Notes under the pieces: generated by a model
What the model was told of the DNA's origin: nothing
Seen by the model: only the letters and a program-made list of their open reading frames with translations
Database searches by the model: none
Position numbers and translations under genes: made by a program
Shown here: positions 54,601-63,830 of the stretch, in pieces
How the letters are laid out: each line of letters starts with the position of its first letter
Numbering within the stretch: position 1 is the first letter of the stretch
DNA from: Alkalibacter mobilis
GTDB taxonomy: Bacteria; Bacillota; Clostridia; Eubacteriales; Alkalibacteraceae
DNA: 64,000 nt
Direction of reading: 5' to 3'
Assembly: GCF_015594845.1 (NCBI RefSeq)
Contig: NZ_JADNRK010000002.1
Location: 145,281-209,280 of the forward strand

Positions 54601-55623
54601 TTATTTTATAAACATACTGTCTCCAAAACTAAAAAATCTATACTTGTTGTCAACAGCCGACTTATATGCATTCATAATATTTTCTTTTCCAGCAAATGCT
54701 GAAATCAGCATAAGCAAAGTTGATTCCGGAAGATGAAAATTTGTTATTATCCCATCTACCGCCTTGAATTCATATGGAGGATATATAAAAATATCTGTCC
54801 ATCCACTTTTTTCTCCGATAGGATAACCATCCCCGAAAACACTCTCCAAAGTCCTTACCGAAGTTGTGCCCACACCGATTATTCTTCCGCCGTTTCTCTT
54901 GGTTTCATTTAAAATTTCTGCAGTTTCTTTGGTTATAGAATAATATTCGGAATGCATTTGATGGTCGGTTATATTCTCAACTTTTACAGGTCTGAATGTT
55001 CCTATTCCGACGTGTAGTGTTATATAACATATATTTACTCCCTTTTTTCTGATCTTTTCCATTAAATCCACGGTAAAATGTAATCCGGCGGTAGGCGCAG
55101 CAGCAGAACCGGTCTCTTTTGAGTAAACAGTCTGATATCTTTCCCTGTCTTCCAATCTTTCAGTTATATAAGGTGGCAGGGGCATATGACCCAAGTCGTC
55201 GATTATATTTTCAAATACACCTTCATAGGTAAATTTAATTCTCCTGAGACCATCCTGTTCAATAGATTCGATTTCTCCAGTTAAAACATCTCCAAATGAC
55301 AAGATATCCCCTGGTTTTGCTTTTTTCCCTGGTTTTACCATGATCTCCCATTGGTCTTTACCAGTTCTTTTAAGCAAGAGAATTTCAACTTTACCATTTC
55401 TTGATTTATTTTCTCCAAACAAACGGGCCGGCATGACCCTTGTATCGTTCAAGACCAGGGTATCGCCCTTGTCAAGCATGTCGACTATTTCATAAAACCG
55501 TTTATTTTCTATGGTTCCAGTTGCTCGGTCAAGTACCATCATTCTGGCCTGATCCCGATTTTTTATTGGGTGCTGAGCTACGAGTTCCTGAGGCAACTCA
55601 TAGTAAAAATCTTTTGTTTTCAT
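54601..55623 (-). CDS. queA: S-adenosylmethionine:tRNA ribosyltransferase-isomerase
   Basis: Adds the epoxycyclopentane ring to preQ1 in tRNA using the ribosyl part of SAM. From the ATG at 55623 it is 340 residues, starting [20 protein letters not shown], the exact family start, with AGGAG seven bases ahead; an upstream in-frame ATG (55746) would overlap ruvB and is rejected. Conserved blocks include [23 protein letters not shown] and [18 protein letters not shown] terminator lies between it and ruvB. Confidence 0.97.
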   Translation of the reverse strand: MKTKDFYYELPQELVAQHPIKNRDQARMMVLDRATGTIENKRFYEIVDMLDKGDTLVLNDTRVMPARLFGENKSRNGKVEILLLKRTGKDQWEIMVKPGKKAKPGDILSFGDVLTGEIESIEQDGLRRIKFTYEGVFENIIDDLGHMPLPPYITERLEDRERYQTVYSKETGSAAAPTAGLHFTVDLMEKIRKKGVNICYITLHVGIGTFRPVKVENITDHQMHSEYYSITKETAEILNETKRNGGRIIGVGTTSVRTLESVFGDGYPIGEKSGWTDIFIYPPYEFKAVDGIITNFHLPESTLLMLISAFAGKENIMNAYKSAVDNKYRFFSFGDSMFIK

Positions 55624-55680
55624 TTGTTCTCCTGTCTTCATAACATCATATTGATCAAATTGCAGTGTCACTTCAATTTT

Positions 55681-55728
55681 TGATTTAAAAAAATCTCCTT
55701 TGGGTCGATTACCCTTTCGGGAGATTTT
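55681..55728 (-). terminator. Intrinsic terminator between ruvB and queA
   Basis: AAAATCTCC pairs with GGAGATTTT (55690-55698 and 55720-55728) with a nested GGGT/ACCC hairpin in the loop, then a run of Ts on the minus strand, directly after the ruvB stop. Confidence 0.7.
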
Positions 55729-55729
55729 G

Positions 55730-56776
55730 TTAGCCCTTCGCATCAAAAAAACTTATGTTATCACTCTCAATAGGTATTCCCATATGCTCAAATGCTCTAC
55801 GAGTGGCAACACGTCCACGTGGTGTTCTCTTAATGAAGCCCAACTGCAACAAATAAGGCTCGTAGACATCTTCGATAGTCGATTTTTCCTCATCGATGGT
55901 GGCAGAAAGTGTGTCCAACCCCACAGGCCCACCGGAAAATTTTGTAATGATGCTGGACAACATTTTTCTGTCCACCTCATCAAGCCCGATTTCATCAACT
56001 TCCAGAAGCTCGAGAGCTTCTCTGGCCGTCTCCAGATCGATCACACCGTTTCCTCTGACTTGAGCGTAGTCTCTGACTCTTTTCAACAACCTGTTTGCTA
56101 TTCTAGGCGTTCCTCTTGAACGTCTCGCCAGCTCTCGGGCACCTTCGACCTCTATACTAACATCTAATATGCCCGCACTTCTCGTCACTATTTCAGAAAG
56201 TTGATCTGTGTTGTAGATCTCAAGTCGCGAAATCACACCAAACCTGTCCCTGAGAGGTGATGTAAGAAGTCCTGCTCTGGTAGTTGCTCCAATCAATGTA
56301 AAGGGAGGCAACTCTAATCGTATAGATCTTGCTCCAGGGCCTTTTCCCACGATTATATCAATTACAAAATCTTCCATGGCAGGATAAAGTATTTCTTCAA
56401 TATTTCGATTCAATCTGTGTATTTCGTCAATAAAAAGAACGTCTCCTCTATTAAGCCCTGTGAGGATCGCCGCTAAATCTCCCGGCTTCTCAACAGCGGG
56501 TCCTGAAGTTATTCTTATATTTACACCCATTTCGTTGGCTATTATATTTGCAAGGGTAGTTTTCCCCAACCCCGGAGGACCATACAACAAGACGTGATCC
56601 AACGTTTCGTTTCTTTCAGAAGCTGCCGTTATAAAAATTTTCATCTTCTCTTTGACTTTTTCCTGGCCTATATAATCAACAAGTTTTTTAGGTCTGAGAC
56701 TTTTTTCTATATCCAGGTCAGTTTCTGTGAATTCAGTTGTTATTATTCTATCTTTCACAATATCATCCCCAGTCAT
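55730..56776 (-). CDS. ruvB: Holliday junction branch migration helicase RuvB
   Basis: Hexameric AAA+ motor that drives Holliday junction migration with RuvA. The 348-residue protein has Walker [10 protein letters not shown] (about residue 66), Walker B FIDEIHR, sensor TTRAG and the arginine finger region [11 protein letters not shown] at 56776 overlaps the ruvA stop by ATGA. A GTG at 56758, eight bases after GGGG, would give [10 protein letters not shown] and is an equally good family start. Confidence 0.97.
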   Translation of the reverse strand: MTGDDIVKDRIITTEFTETDLDIEKSLRPKKLVDYIGQEKVKEKMKIFITAASERNETLDHVLLYGPPGLGKTTLANIIANEMGVNIRITSGPAVEKPGDLAAILTGLNRGDVLFIDEIHRLNRNIEEILYPAMEDFVIDIIVGKGPGARSIRLELPPFTLIGATTRAGLLTSPLRDRFGVISRLEIYNTDQLSEIVTRSAGILDVSIEVEGARELARRSRGTPRIANRLLKRVRDYAQVRGNGVIDLETAREALELLEVDEIGLDEVDRKMLSSIITKFSGGPVGLDTLSATIDEEKSTIEDVYEPYLLQLGFIKRTPRGRVATRRAFEHMGIPIESDNISFFDAKG

Positions 56777-57375
56777 TTATTTCCGAATTTGCTTGCTTTC
56801 AGGGCCATTTTGATCAAATCTTCTATTGGTTTGTTCTCATCAAACACCTTGTTAACCATGGCTAAAGCCTCAGTGTATGGAAACCCTAAAGATTCAAGAG
56901 CTTCAGAGGCCTCCTTTAATTTATCTGTCATGAACGGATTTGAAGGCATGGAAACATCAGAAGTAAAATTGAAATTTTTATATTTGTCCTTCAATTCCAG
57001 GATCAACCTGTTAGCAGTCTTCTTGCCTATCCCGGGAGCGGAAGAGATTGCTTTTTCATCTGAAGATGAAATGTGCTGTATGAATTGATCCATGGAAAAT
57101 GTCGACAGTACTCCCAGTGAAACTTTTGGACCAACTCCCGAAACACTTATCAGATCTCTAAATAATTTTCTTTCTTCTTTGCTCCAGAAACCGTATAAAG
57201 TCATTTCATCTTCCCTTATGTGCTGATGTATATATATTTTCACCTTTTCTTTGTCCTTGGTCAATTTTGCGAGCGTCTGTGAAGAGACTAAAATCGAATA
57301 ACCGATTTCTTTGCATTCTACTATTAGTCTATCTTCGTCTGCACCTGCAATTGAACCGATTATATATTCGTACAA
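56773..57375 (-). CDS. ruvA: Holliday junction DNA helicase RuvA
   Basis: Tetrameric DNA-binding partner of RuvB. The 200-residue protein has the OB-fold start [11 protein letters not shown], two helix-hairpin-helix motifs ([16 protein letters not shown] and [22 protein letters not shown]) and a C-terminal RuvB-binding domain. Start is a TTG after AAGGGG. Promoter at 57450-57478. No ruvC is next to it, as in Firmicutes, which use RecU. Confidence 0.97.
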   Translation of the reverse strand: MYEYIIGSIAGADEDRLIVECKEIGYSILVSSQTLAKLTKDKEKVKIYIHQHIREDEMTLYGFWSKEERKLFRDLISVSGVGPKVSLGVLSTFSMDQFIQHISSSDEKAISSAPGIGKKTANRLILELKDKYKNFNFTSDVSMPSNPFMTDKLKEASEALESLGFPYTEALAMVNKVFDENKPIEDLIKMALKASKFGNK

Positions 57376-57449
57376 TTTAAAACCCCTTCCCTGAAATCTT
57401 TTACTTTCCGTTAAATAATGATTATTGCAAATATTTGATTATCAAGTCC

Positions 57450-57478
57450 ATTATATATAAATCTGCAGTTTCAGGCAA
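57450..57478 (-). promoter_or_regulatory. Promoter of ruvAB
   Basis: TTGCCT at 57473-57478, 17-base spacer, TATAAT at 57450-57455 on the minus strand, about 75 bases upstream of the ruvA TTG. No SOS (LexA) box of the GAAC-N4-GTTC type is seen near it. Confidence 0.75.
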
Positions 57479-57491
57479 ACATATATTCGAT

Positions 57492-58217
57492 TTACTCTTC
57501 CTCCCAATTATGATAAACCTCTTGGATATCGTCATTATCATCGAACATGTCCAGCATCTTGTTCATTTTTTTCTCGTCATCTTGATTAAGTTTGGAATAC
57601 GTCGTAGGTATCATTGCCACTTCAGCCGAGGCAAAAGCGTAGCCCTTTTTGTCCAAAGCACTATACACCTTGTCGAAATCCTCTGGCTCCGTTATGATTT
57701 CATACCCTTCATCCTCTACATTTATATCGGAAGCACCTGCTTCGAGAGCTACCATCATAAGTTCATCTTCATCAGATTCCCCATCATTTTCGATCATTAT
57801 CTGACCTTTCTTTTCAAACATAAAAGATACGCAACCGGTAGTACCTAAATTCCCACCATTTTTATCAAATGCATGTCTTACATCGCCGGCTGTTCTATTT
57901 TTATTTTCGGTCAATGCTTGGACTATAACTGCAACACCACCTGGACCATATCCTTCATAAGTTATTTCTTCATAATTAGTCGACCCAAGCTCACCAGATC
58001 CTTTTTTTATCGCTCTATCTATGTTGTCGTTAGGCATGTTCGCCGCTTTTGCCTTTGCTACTGCATCCCTGAGCCTTGCGTTCATCTCGGGATCAGAGCC
58101 ACCCTCTTTAACTGCAACTGCAATTGCTTTCGATAACTTCGTATAGATTTTACCCCTGATAGCATCTGCCTTGCCTTTTTTATGCTTAATGGTTGACCAT
58201 TTTGAGTGTCCTGACAT
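57492..58217 (-). CDS. YebC/PmpR-family regulatory protein
   Basis: The 241-residue protein begins [28 protein letters not shown], the invariant family start, and contains [20 protein letters not shown]. YebC-type proteins were described as transcription regulators and more recently as translation factors that relieve polyproline stalling; which applies here is not decided by sequence. It stands just upstream of ruvA, as yebC does in many bacteria. GGAGGAAATCTT precedes the ATG. Confidence 0.95.
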   Translation of the reverse strand: MSGHSKWSTIKHKKGKADAIRGKIYTKLSKAIAVAVKEGGSDPEMNARLRDAVAKAKAANMPNDNIDRAIKKGSGELGSTNYEEITYEGYGPGGVAVIVQALTENKNRTAGDVRHAFDKNGGNLGTTGCVSFMFEKKGQIMIENDGESDEDELMMVALEAGASDINVEDEGYEIITEPEDFDKVYSALDKKGYAFASAEVAMIPTTYSKLNQDDEKKMNKMLDMFDDNDDIQEVYHNWEEE

Positions 58218-58285
58218 AAGATTTCCTCCTTGAAATAATTTTGCTTTTATATTTTAACATAGCAATATAGTTCAAACCAAATTTT

Positions 58286-58912
58286 TTAACTTTTTTCAAC
58301 AAAAATATCTCCAACGCAAGAAATATCACCGCCGTTGGAGAGTTCTACGTATCCTTTCACGAATCTGTCGACCTGGTCCTTATTCACGCTAACATCAAAC
58401 AATACATTGTCGGTGAAATCCATGTTGTTGACAACAAGATCGAATGTCGAAAAGTAATTTTGCAAAGTTCCAATCATGCTATAGTCTGATATGATCCGGC
58501 AACAAGTGTGTAATTCCATCCGAACGATCGTACTTGCATCTAAAACCGATTTGGCACTTTGTGCGTAAGCTCGAACAAGACCACCCGTACCCAGTTTGGT
58601 CCCACCAAAATACCTTGTTACGACCACCAGAGTATTGCTCATGCCCAAACCCTTCATGCAATCGTAAATAGGTTTTCCAGCTGTCAATGAAGGTTCTCCG
58701 TCATCAGAGTACTTAAAAGTGTTCCCGTCAGGATCCAAGATATAAGCATATGTATTATGAGTAGCCTTATGGTGCTCCTTTTGTACCGACTTAAGCAACG
58801 CTTCTGCTTCATCAACATTTTCAACGTGGAACGAAAAAGCCAAAAACCTTGACTTCTTAATAACAATCTCCGTCATGGCAGTTCCTTTAACGGTATTGAA
58901 ATTATTGAGCAT
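58286..58912 (-). CDS. YigZ/IMPACT-family protein
   Basis: The 208-residue protein has an N-terminal UPF0029 (IMPACT) domain with KKSRFLAFSFHVENVDEAEALL and the central motif DDGEPSLTAGKPIYDCMKG ... VVTRYFGGTKLGTGGLVRAY, and a C-terminal DUF1949 half. Related eukaryotic IMPACT restrains the Gcn2 kinase; the bacterial role is uncertain. Its ATG overlaps the hflX stop region by 11 bases. Confidence 0.92.
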   Translation of the reverse strand: MLNNFNTVKGTAMTEIVIKKSRFLAFSFHVENVDEAEALLKSVQKEHHKATHNTYAYILDPDGNTFKYSDDGEPSLTAGKPIYDCMKGLGMSNTLVVVTRYFGGTKLGTGGLVRAYAQSAKSVLDASTIVRMELHTCCRIISDYSMIGTLQNYFSTFDLVVNNMDFTDNVLFDVSVNKDQVDRFVKGYVELSNGGDISCVGDIFVEKS

Positions 58913-60677
58913 GATCCTTGCCCCTATCTATCACATGTTTATTTTTCTCACTGACTTTGATTTTTAAAATTACGCCATCCTCTTCGTAGGATTCATCTAC
59001 TACGACTCCCATGTCATGGAGATAACTTACATATTTACTGTCACTATATGGAACTTTTATAGTCATTTCAATCAAGGATCCAAAAATCTTTTTAATTATG
59101 GTTTCCCTCAGAACATCGATTCCTTCACCAGTCAATGCACTTACCTTGATTTTGTCACCCCGTATCAAATCAAAATTTTCCAACTGGTCATCATCAACCA
59201 AGTCAACCTTATTAAAAACATATATCGATTCCTTGTTCTCACATTCTATTGATTTCATAACATCTTCAACAATTCTGATCTGCTGGTAGAAATTCGGATT
59301 TGAACTGTCTATCACATGAAGGATCAAATCTGCATCTCTTACTTCATCCAATGTGGACTTGAATGATTTTACAAGGTCGTGAGGTAATTTTTCAATAAAA
59401 CCAACAGTGTCCGACAATAAAAATTCCTTGTCATCCTGCTTGATTTTACGGGTTTTTGAATCCAGCGTGGCGAATAACTTGTCTTCCGCCAGTACTTCGC
59501 TTGATGACAGAACATTAAAAAGTGAACTTTTCCCTGCATTGGTATACCCCACCAATGAAACCACAGGCATTTCATTTTTAACTCTTCTGCTTTTTTGTGT
59601 CTTTCTGGCGGATTCCATATCCTTTAGCCGTTTTTCCAGAATATTCACTTGTTTGTAAATCGACCTTCTATCAGTTTCAAGCTTCTTTTCTCCCGGGCCT
59701 CTGGTTCCGATCCCCCCGCCAGTCCTGGACAATACTTTTCCCATTCCCATAAGTCTGGGCAATCTGTATTTTAATTGTGCCAACTCCACCTGTAGTTTAC
59801 CTTCACCGGATTTGGCATGATTTGCAAATATATCAAGTATCAATGCTGTCCTATCGATCACTTTAACTCCCAATACAGTTTCTATTATTCTCAGCTGTAT
59901 TGCATTGAGTTCATCATTGCATATCACCAGATTGGCATTTTTGATTTGGATAAGTTCCCTGAGTTCCTGAAGTTTTCCTTTTCCGATGTAAAAATTCGAG
60001 TCGATTCTTTCCTTGTTTTGGATTACCATGTCCAATGGCTCGACCCCAGCTGTAATGGACAGCTCCTTTAGCTCATTCATTGATGATTCAATGTCCAGGT
60101 AATCTTTTTGGCTTTTTAAATTTACTCCAATGAGAATAGCCCTTTCCTTGTCATCTTCAACTATGGACAGGGATTTTCTTCTGTATTTTCCGACTCTTTC
60201 CGTATAGTCGCTTATATCGAGTTCGTTTAGTCCTTTCAAATCAAATATTCCCAAATCTTTAACAGACACCTGTCCGTCCTGAACATCCAAAACTGCAGCT
60301 CCTATCAAAATCTTTCCATTTTGAACGGCAACAGCGCCTAAAAGGTCGAATCCTATATTTATCATTGCTGAAATATCCTGTTCCGATAAAATCGGGTTTC
60401 CATTTGGATGAGTGTGAAAACTTTTAACTCCTTGGATCTTGTCGTAGTCCATCTCAGGAAAAGAAGTACTTCTGAAATCACCCACACCAATCTCTAAAAT
60501 CTCATTTCTTTTATCCGTTACAATTATAATTTCCCTATTGGTGGATTCGGTAATATCCAAGAGGATTTCTGCCGTCTGCAAATCGAGATAAGATCCATTT
60601 TCCATGATGTAGCCTCTAAGATCTTCAAGTTGCTCCAACGTTGATTTCTTCAATCCATCAATATTTCCGTAAATCAT
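58902..60677 (-). CDS. hflX: JAMM-domain / HflX GTPase fusion
   Basis: The 591-residue protein is far longer than HflX (about 420). Residues 1-165 form a JAB/JAMM-like domain with a complete motif H88-T-H90-P ... S98-x2-D101 and an upstream glutamate in RNEILEIG. From about 168 it is standard HflX: GVNLKSQ..., the GKGKLQELRELI motif, GIGTRGPGEKKLE, then a G domain with GYTNAGKSSLFN, DTVGFIEKLP and NKVDLV. HflX splits stalled or hibernating ribosomes. The JAMM motif suggests a zinc hydrolase or a dead copy; its role is unknown. RBS and start at 60677 are regular. Confidence 0.92.
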   Translation of the reverse strand: MIYGNIDGLKKSTLEQLEDLRGYIMENGSYLDLQTAEILLDITESTNREIIIVTDKRNEILEIGVGDFRSTSFPEMDYDKIQGVKSFHTHPNGNPILSEQDISAMINIGFDLLGAVAVQNGKILIGAAVLDVQDGQVSVKDLGIFDLKGLNELDISDYTERVGKYRRKSLSIVEDDKERAILIGVNLKSQKDYLDIESSMNELKELSITAGVEPLDMVIQNKERIDSNFYIGKGKLQELRELIQIKNANLVICNDELNAIQLRIIETVLGVKVIDRTALILDIFANHAKSGEGKLQVELAQLKYRLPRLMGMGKVLSRTGGGIGTRGPGEKKLETDRRSIYKQVNILEKRLKDMESARKTQKSRRVKNEMPVVSLVGYTNAGKSSLFNVLSSSEVLAEDKLFATLDSKTRKIKQDDKEFLLSDTVGFIEKLPHDLVKSFKSTLDEVRDADLILHVIDSSNPNFYQQIRIVEDVMKSIECENKESIYVFNKVDLVDDDQLENFDLIRGDKIKVSALTGEGIDVLRETIIKKIFGSLIEMTIKVPYSDSKYVSYLHDMGVVVDESYEEDGVILKIKVSEKNKHVIDRGKDHAQ

Positions 60678-60701
60678 TCGATCACCTTGCTTCCATTTGT
60701 A

Positions 60702-61025
60702 TTACTCTTCTTCATAAATTTTATGTATTTTCTTCTTAATCAAAACATCTATGATTTTCTTGATTATTGCATATATGAAAACCAATCCGTAGACTAATTG
60801 AACTTCTATTGTTTTCGTTAGTGCCATAGTTCCAAGGACAGCATAAACAAAACCTGAAAAAGCATCCAAAAGATGCTGTATCAATTTCAATTTTTTCACC
60901 TGTTCATTATCCTCTTCGTCTTCTTCATCAACTTTCAGGCCCTTGTAAAAATCCATGATCCCGATTATTATCATTGCAGTACCGAATACCACCAAAGCCC
61001 ATACTAAAATCTTTTGTATGTCCAT
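60702..61025 (-). CDS. Small membrane protein of unknown function
   Basis: 107 residues from the ATG at 61025 (GGTGATAAA upstream; a longer reading to 61064 lacks a ribosome binding site). Three hydrophobic helices (about 5-24, 54-70 and 76-94) flank an acidic loop (KVDEEDEEDNEQVKK) and a basic C-terminal tail. I do not recognise the family. Probably cotranscribed with the hflX gene 24 bases downstream; a TATAAT at 61063-61068 may belong to its promoter. Confidence 0.75.
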   Translation of the reverse strand: MDIQKILVWALVVFGTAMIIIGIMDFYKGLKVDEEDEEDNEQVKKLKLIQHLLDAFSGFVYAVLGTMALTKTIEVQLVYGLVFIYAIIKKIIDVLIKKKIHKIYEEE

Positions 61026-61111
61026 TTTATCACCCTTCAGGTTATTATTTTGTGCTCTTATCATTATACAGAAGGCGCGGCATCAATACTAGTGTTTTTA
61101 AAGCAGCCAAT

Positions 61112-61136
61112 AAAAAAACACCCTAGGGTGTTTTTT
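61112..61136 (-). terminator. Terminator of the corrinoid/methyltransferase operon
   Basis: Palindrome AAAAAACACCC TA GGGTGTTTTTT, three bases past the stop of the methyltransferase gene, with T-runs on both strands, so it may also block read-through in either direction. Confidence 0.8.
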
Positions 61137-61139
61137 GAC

Positions 61140-62123
61140 TTAAAACATCTCTTTGCTGAGTTGGTCGATGACCTCATCTGTTGCTTCATATACTCCTGGA
61201 AATGAACTTATATTTAATCCTTGACTCAAACATGGAATAAAATACACTTTTCCACATTCTTCGCAAGCTTTTCTTGCATCATCGTATATCTTTTCACGAG
61301 TCCAACCCGGAAAGTCTACTCGACCGCTATCTATGTTTCCCATAAAAGTGATTTTTTCTCCGTAATTTTCTATCAGCTCGGGAATATTATTTGTGGTCAT
61401 CGCCCCCTGCCAAATATCAATCCCCATCTCTACCATGAATGGAACCAGATTTGCCGCATAACTATCACAATGATGAACAATCAAATCTACGCCATTCTCT
61501 TTCCAAAATCCGTATATTCTCTTGTAGGCCGGCAAAATGAACTCTTTAAACATTTCCGGCGACAAGAAGCTGCTTATTTGACTACCCCAGTCATCGTGGT
61601 GAAACAATGCATCAGGTTTGATATGCTTTAAGTACTCTGCAGCATAAGCCAGTTCGTACTCTATCACGTATTCGATCAATTCTTTCATTGCCTCAGGTTC
61701 TTCATACAAAGCCATAAGAGCGTCCTCCATGCTCATCAAGTGGTGTGTCATCTCAAATACACCCGGAGCACAAAATGCAGTTACGTATTTTTCGTTTCTG
61801 TCTACACTGTTTGCGTGCTCTACGGCTGCAGCCCACTCTTCATCCGAATATTTAACGGAAGGCGCTTTTACATAATCTCTCCACTTAGTAATATCTTTTA
61901 AAACTTTGTGATCTTCATCATGCATTGGAAATGATCCTATTTGACCTTCTGGCCAATCAAAAGTTATACCCCATTTATTTTTGACACGTGTACCTGGAGC
62001 TGGAGCCAGCGGCAAATCCATAGGGGCCTCCATTATTATGTCCATAAATTCATATTGCTTCACATATCTGTCCGGATTTCCACCTGAGATAACTTCCTGC
62101 AAATTTTGTTTAATAGTTAACAT
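61140..62123 (-). CDS. Uroporphyrinogen-decarboxylase-like corrinoid methyltransferase
   Basis: TIM-barrel URO-D family protein of 327 residues, of the MtaA/MtbA/CmuA-type branch that moves methyl groups between a corrinoid protein and a thiol or tetrahydrofolate. It has the H-x-C zinc pair at His217 and Cys219 (VHHCD) and Cys298 (FIPCLSQG), matching the zinc ligands of those methyltransferases rather than heme decarboxylases. It follows a corrinoid protein gene on the same transcript. GGGGGGAATTGAT precedes the ATG. The substrate is not deducible; there is no MttB/MtaB/MtvB-type gene beside it. Confidence 0.85.
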   Translation of the reverse strand: MLTIKQNLQEVISGGNPDRYVKQYEFMDIIMEAPMDLPLAPAPGTRVKNKWGITFDWPEGQIGSFPMHDEDHKVLKDITKWRDYVKAPSVKYSDEEWAAAVEHANSVDRNEKYVTAFCAPGVFEMTHHLMSMEDALMALYEEPEAMKELIEYVIEYELAYAAEYLKHIKPDALFHHDDWGSQISSFLSPEMFKEFILPAYKRIYGFWKENGVDLIVHHCDSYAANLVPFMVEMGIDIWQGAMTTNNIPELIENYGEKITFMGNIDSGRVDFPGWTREKIYDDARKACEECGKVYFIPCLSQGLNISSFPGVYEATDEVIDQLSKEMF

Positions 62124-62181
62124 ATCAATTCCCCCCGTTTTTATCGATTTATATTGTTTTACTTATCTAATATTAGTCTTA

Positions 62182-62799
62182 TTATTTCAACAGTTCTTTC
62201 GCCTTGGTTACAGCGCTACCAGCATCAGGAGCGTATCCGTCTGCCTTGATTTCTGCTGCATACTCAGGTGTTACAGGTGCTCCACCTACGATTACAGTGA
62301 ATCCTGCTTCTTTAAGTGCAAGCGATGTCTGCTTAAGTGCAGGCATTGTAGTAGTAAGAAGTCCTGATGCAGCTACTATAACTGCGTTGTTCTCTTTAGC
62401 CACTTCTACAAACTTCTCTGCTGGTACGTCAACTCCAAGATCGATCATTGTAAATCCTGAGCTCTCAAGCATCATGCTTACAAGGTTCTTTCCTATATCG
62501 TGAAGGTCTCCGGCAACTGTTCCGATAACGCATGTTCCCAAAGATGTTGAAGCGTCTCCTGCCAACAGGGGCTTAAGTACGTCTACACCCTTGCTCATTG
62601 CTTTTGCTGCTATAAGCATTTCGGGTACGAAGATCTCTCCTGCAGAGAACTTGTCTCCAACTACTCCCATGGATTCGATCATTGCATCCAATATCTCTTT
62701 TGGCTGTGCGCCTTCGTCAAGTGCTTCCTGAACCAAACCTGCTACCAATTTGGTTTTTCCCTTTGCTACCATTTCCTGTACTTCTTGAATTTTTGACAT
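62182..62799 (-). CDS. Corrinoid (B12-binding) methyl carrier protein
   Basis: Methyl-carrying corrinoid protein of the MtaC/MtbC/MttC family, 205 residues from the ATG at 62799 (GGGAGGAAACAACG upstream). An N-terminal helical cap domain (1-85) is followed by the B12 domain with D98-x-H100-x2-G103 (DLHDIG, His100 as lower cobalt ligand), S-x-L (SGLLTTTMPA) and GG (VIVGGAPVTPE) motifs. Its codons and GC differ from neighbours (notably rich in GCT/GGT), typical of high expression. A longer reading to 62877 is rejected for lack of a start signal. Confidence 0.92.
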   Translation of the reverse strand: MSKIQEVQEMVAKGKTKLVAGLVQEALDEGAQPKEILDAMIESMGVVGDKFSAGEIFVPEMLIAAKAMSKGVDVLKPLLAGDASTSLGTCVIGTVAGDLHDIGKNLVSMMLESSGFTMIDLGVDVPAEKFVEVAKENNAVIVAASGLLTTTMPALKQTSLALKEAGFTVIVGGAPVTPEYAAEIKADGYAPDAGSAVTKAKELLK

Positions 62800-62867
62800 C
62801 GTTGTTTCCTCCCTGATTGTAATCGTTTTAATTTGTTTTTTTAATAACCATGACACAATTTTCAATT

Positions 62868-62914
62868 TTGCTTGCAAGCAATTTAAATATACACAATCTT
62901 GCTTATAAAGTCAA
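62868..62914 (-). promoter_or_regulatory. Promoter of the corrinoid operon with a palindromic operator
   Basis: TTGACT at 62909-62914, 17-base spacer, TATATT at 62886-62891 on the minus strand. A perfect 14-bp palindrome TTGCTTGCAAGCAA covers 62868-62881, just behind the -10 where transcription should start, and a CTTGC half-site recurs at 62898-62902 within the spacer. This is the layout of a repressor operator; the TetR-type gene upstream is the obvious candidate regulator (inference). Confidence 0.8.
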
Positions 62915-63002
62915 ATGTTTTTGTAAATTCTTTGTGCATATTTATTTTCATCAAGCACTTTCTATGTATTTTAGTTATTTATTGCATTTTTCAACACAAA
63001 AG

Positions 63003-63040
63003 AAGGACTAGGATTTGTTTACAAACAATTCCTAGTCCTT
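63003..63040. terminator. Long hairpin terminator of the TetR gene
   Basis: Arms of 18 bases with one mismatch (AAGGACTAGGA...TCCTAGTCCTT, 38 bases in all), six bases past the stop of the regulator gene, with T-rich flank on both sides. Confidence 0.7.
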
Positions 63041-63045
63041 TTATT

Positions 63046-63732
63046 TTAATATTCAACATATAAATAATTTTTCACACGTTTTAATTCTGGATGTTCTTCC
63101 AACAATCTCTCCACAGTCATTTTAGCTGAAATCGTTAATGTTTGCATAATCAAATGGTTGGTTTGTATTTTTAAAGCATAAAACATCTGATCCAAACAAA
63201 GTTGAAACAGTTCTTCCTTTGTTAATTGAAGTTCCTTTTCATATTGTTTTAAAGTCAAACCCCGTATAACTGAAAAAGCCATGGTCACGCCCCGATCGCA
63301 TAAGATATCTTTCTCCTGGTCAGGTATGTCCGGATTTTTCTCCACCATTTTTTGATATAATACGTACAATTTTCCTTCTCTAGTCGCCTTTTCCAACAAA
63401 TCAAGCTTGTTCATCTCGTAAATAAAACGATCATAATCCGGGTCAATATCAGTTAATATAAAGTGCAATTTAAAAAATGTCAGAATTTGCAGCAATTCAT
63501 CCTCTTCAGTGAGATACATTTTAACGTGTTTGTACAAAGTTTCATAGTTAAAATTTAACATGTCACTTGCGATACAATCTTTAGTCTTAAAATAATAGGT
63601 TATAAGACCTAAATTCACACCTGCTTCTTTGGCTATCATTTTATTGGGTGTATTGATAAAGCCGTTCTCCAAATACAATCTTTTTGCCGTATTAAATATT
63701 TTGTCTCGAGTATTCATGTAAGATGCCCTCAT
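63046..63732 (-). CDS. TetR/AcrR-family transcriptional regulator
   Basis: The 228-residue protein has an N-terminal helix-turn-helix (TRDKIFNTAKRLYLENGFINTPNKMIAKEAGVNLGLITYYFKTKDCI region, residues 8-52) typical of TetR repressors, and an all-helical ligand-binding C-terminal part. An alternative ATG at 63717 (MNTRDKIF) fits the family start; the ATG at 63732 has the better ribosome binding site AAAGGA. It lies upstream of the corrinoid gene on the same strand and has its own promoter and terminator; control of the corrinoid operon is inferred. Confidence 0.85.
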   Translation of the reverse strand: MRASYMNTRDKIFNTAKRLYLENGFINTPNKMIAKEAGVNLGLITYYFKTKDCIASDMLNFNYETLYKHVKMYLTEEDELLQILTFFKLHFILTDIDPDYDRFIYEMNKLDLLEKATREGKLYVLYQKMVEKNPDIPDQEKDILCDRGVTMAFSVIRGLTLKQYEKELQLTKEELFQLCLDQMFYALKIQTNHLIMQTLTISAKMTVERLLEEHPELKRVKNYLYVEY

Positions 63733-63746
63733 TCTTTTTTCCTTTT

Positions 63747-63775
63747 ATAATAACATACATCTTTTAAAACTCCAA
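63747..63775 (-). promoter_or_regulatory. Promoter of the TetR-type gene
   Basis: TTGGAG at 63770-63775, 17-base spacer, TATTAT at 63747-63752 with TGT before it (extended -10) on the minus strand. Confidence 0.6.
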
Positions 63776-63780
63776 CTTGG

Positions 63781-63800
63781 AAAGCTATATTTTTAGCTTT
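63781..63800. repeat. Short inverted repeat upstream of the TetR promoter
   Basis: AAAGCTA-TATTTT-TAGCTTT, perfect 7-bp arms, 6 bases upstream of the -35 element of the TetR gene. It could be an autoregulatory site or a weak hairpin; it does not match the palindrome at 62868-62881. Confidence 0.35.
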
Positions 63801-63830
63801 TTAAAATAGCATTTACTGTCTTCTACAAAA

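Noticed and set aside
55624..55746. Longer queA reading frame, or a preQ1 riboswitch before queA
   Set aside because: The longer frame overlaps the ruvB terminator and stop; the structure seen there is a plain terminator hairpin and lacks preQ1 aptamer sequence.
56594..57088. 164-codon plus-strand frame across the ruvA/ruvB junction
   Set aside because: Antisense to two certain genes and without ribosome binding site.
58218..58285. Promoter of yebC
   Set aside because: TTGAAC is present, but no -10 hexamer at proper spacing is good enough to call.
62800..62877. Longer start of the corrinoid protein
   Set aside because: The extra 26 residues overlap the leader and operator region; the ATG at 62799 has a strong GGAGG and the family start.
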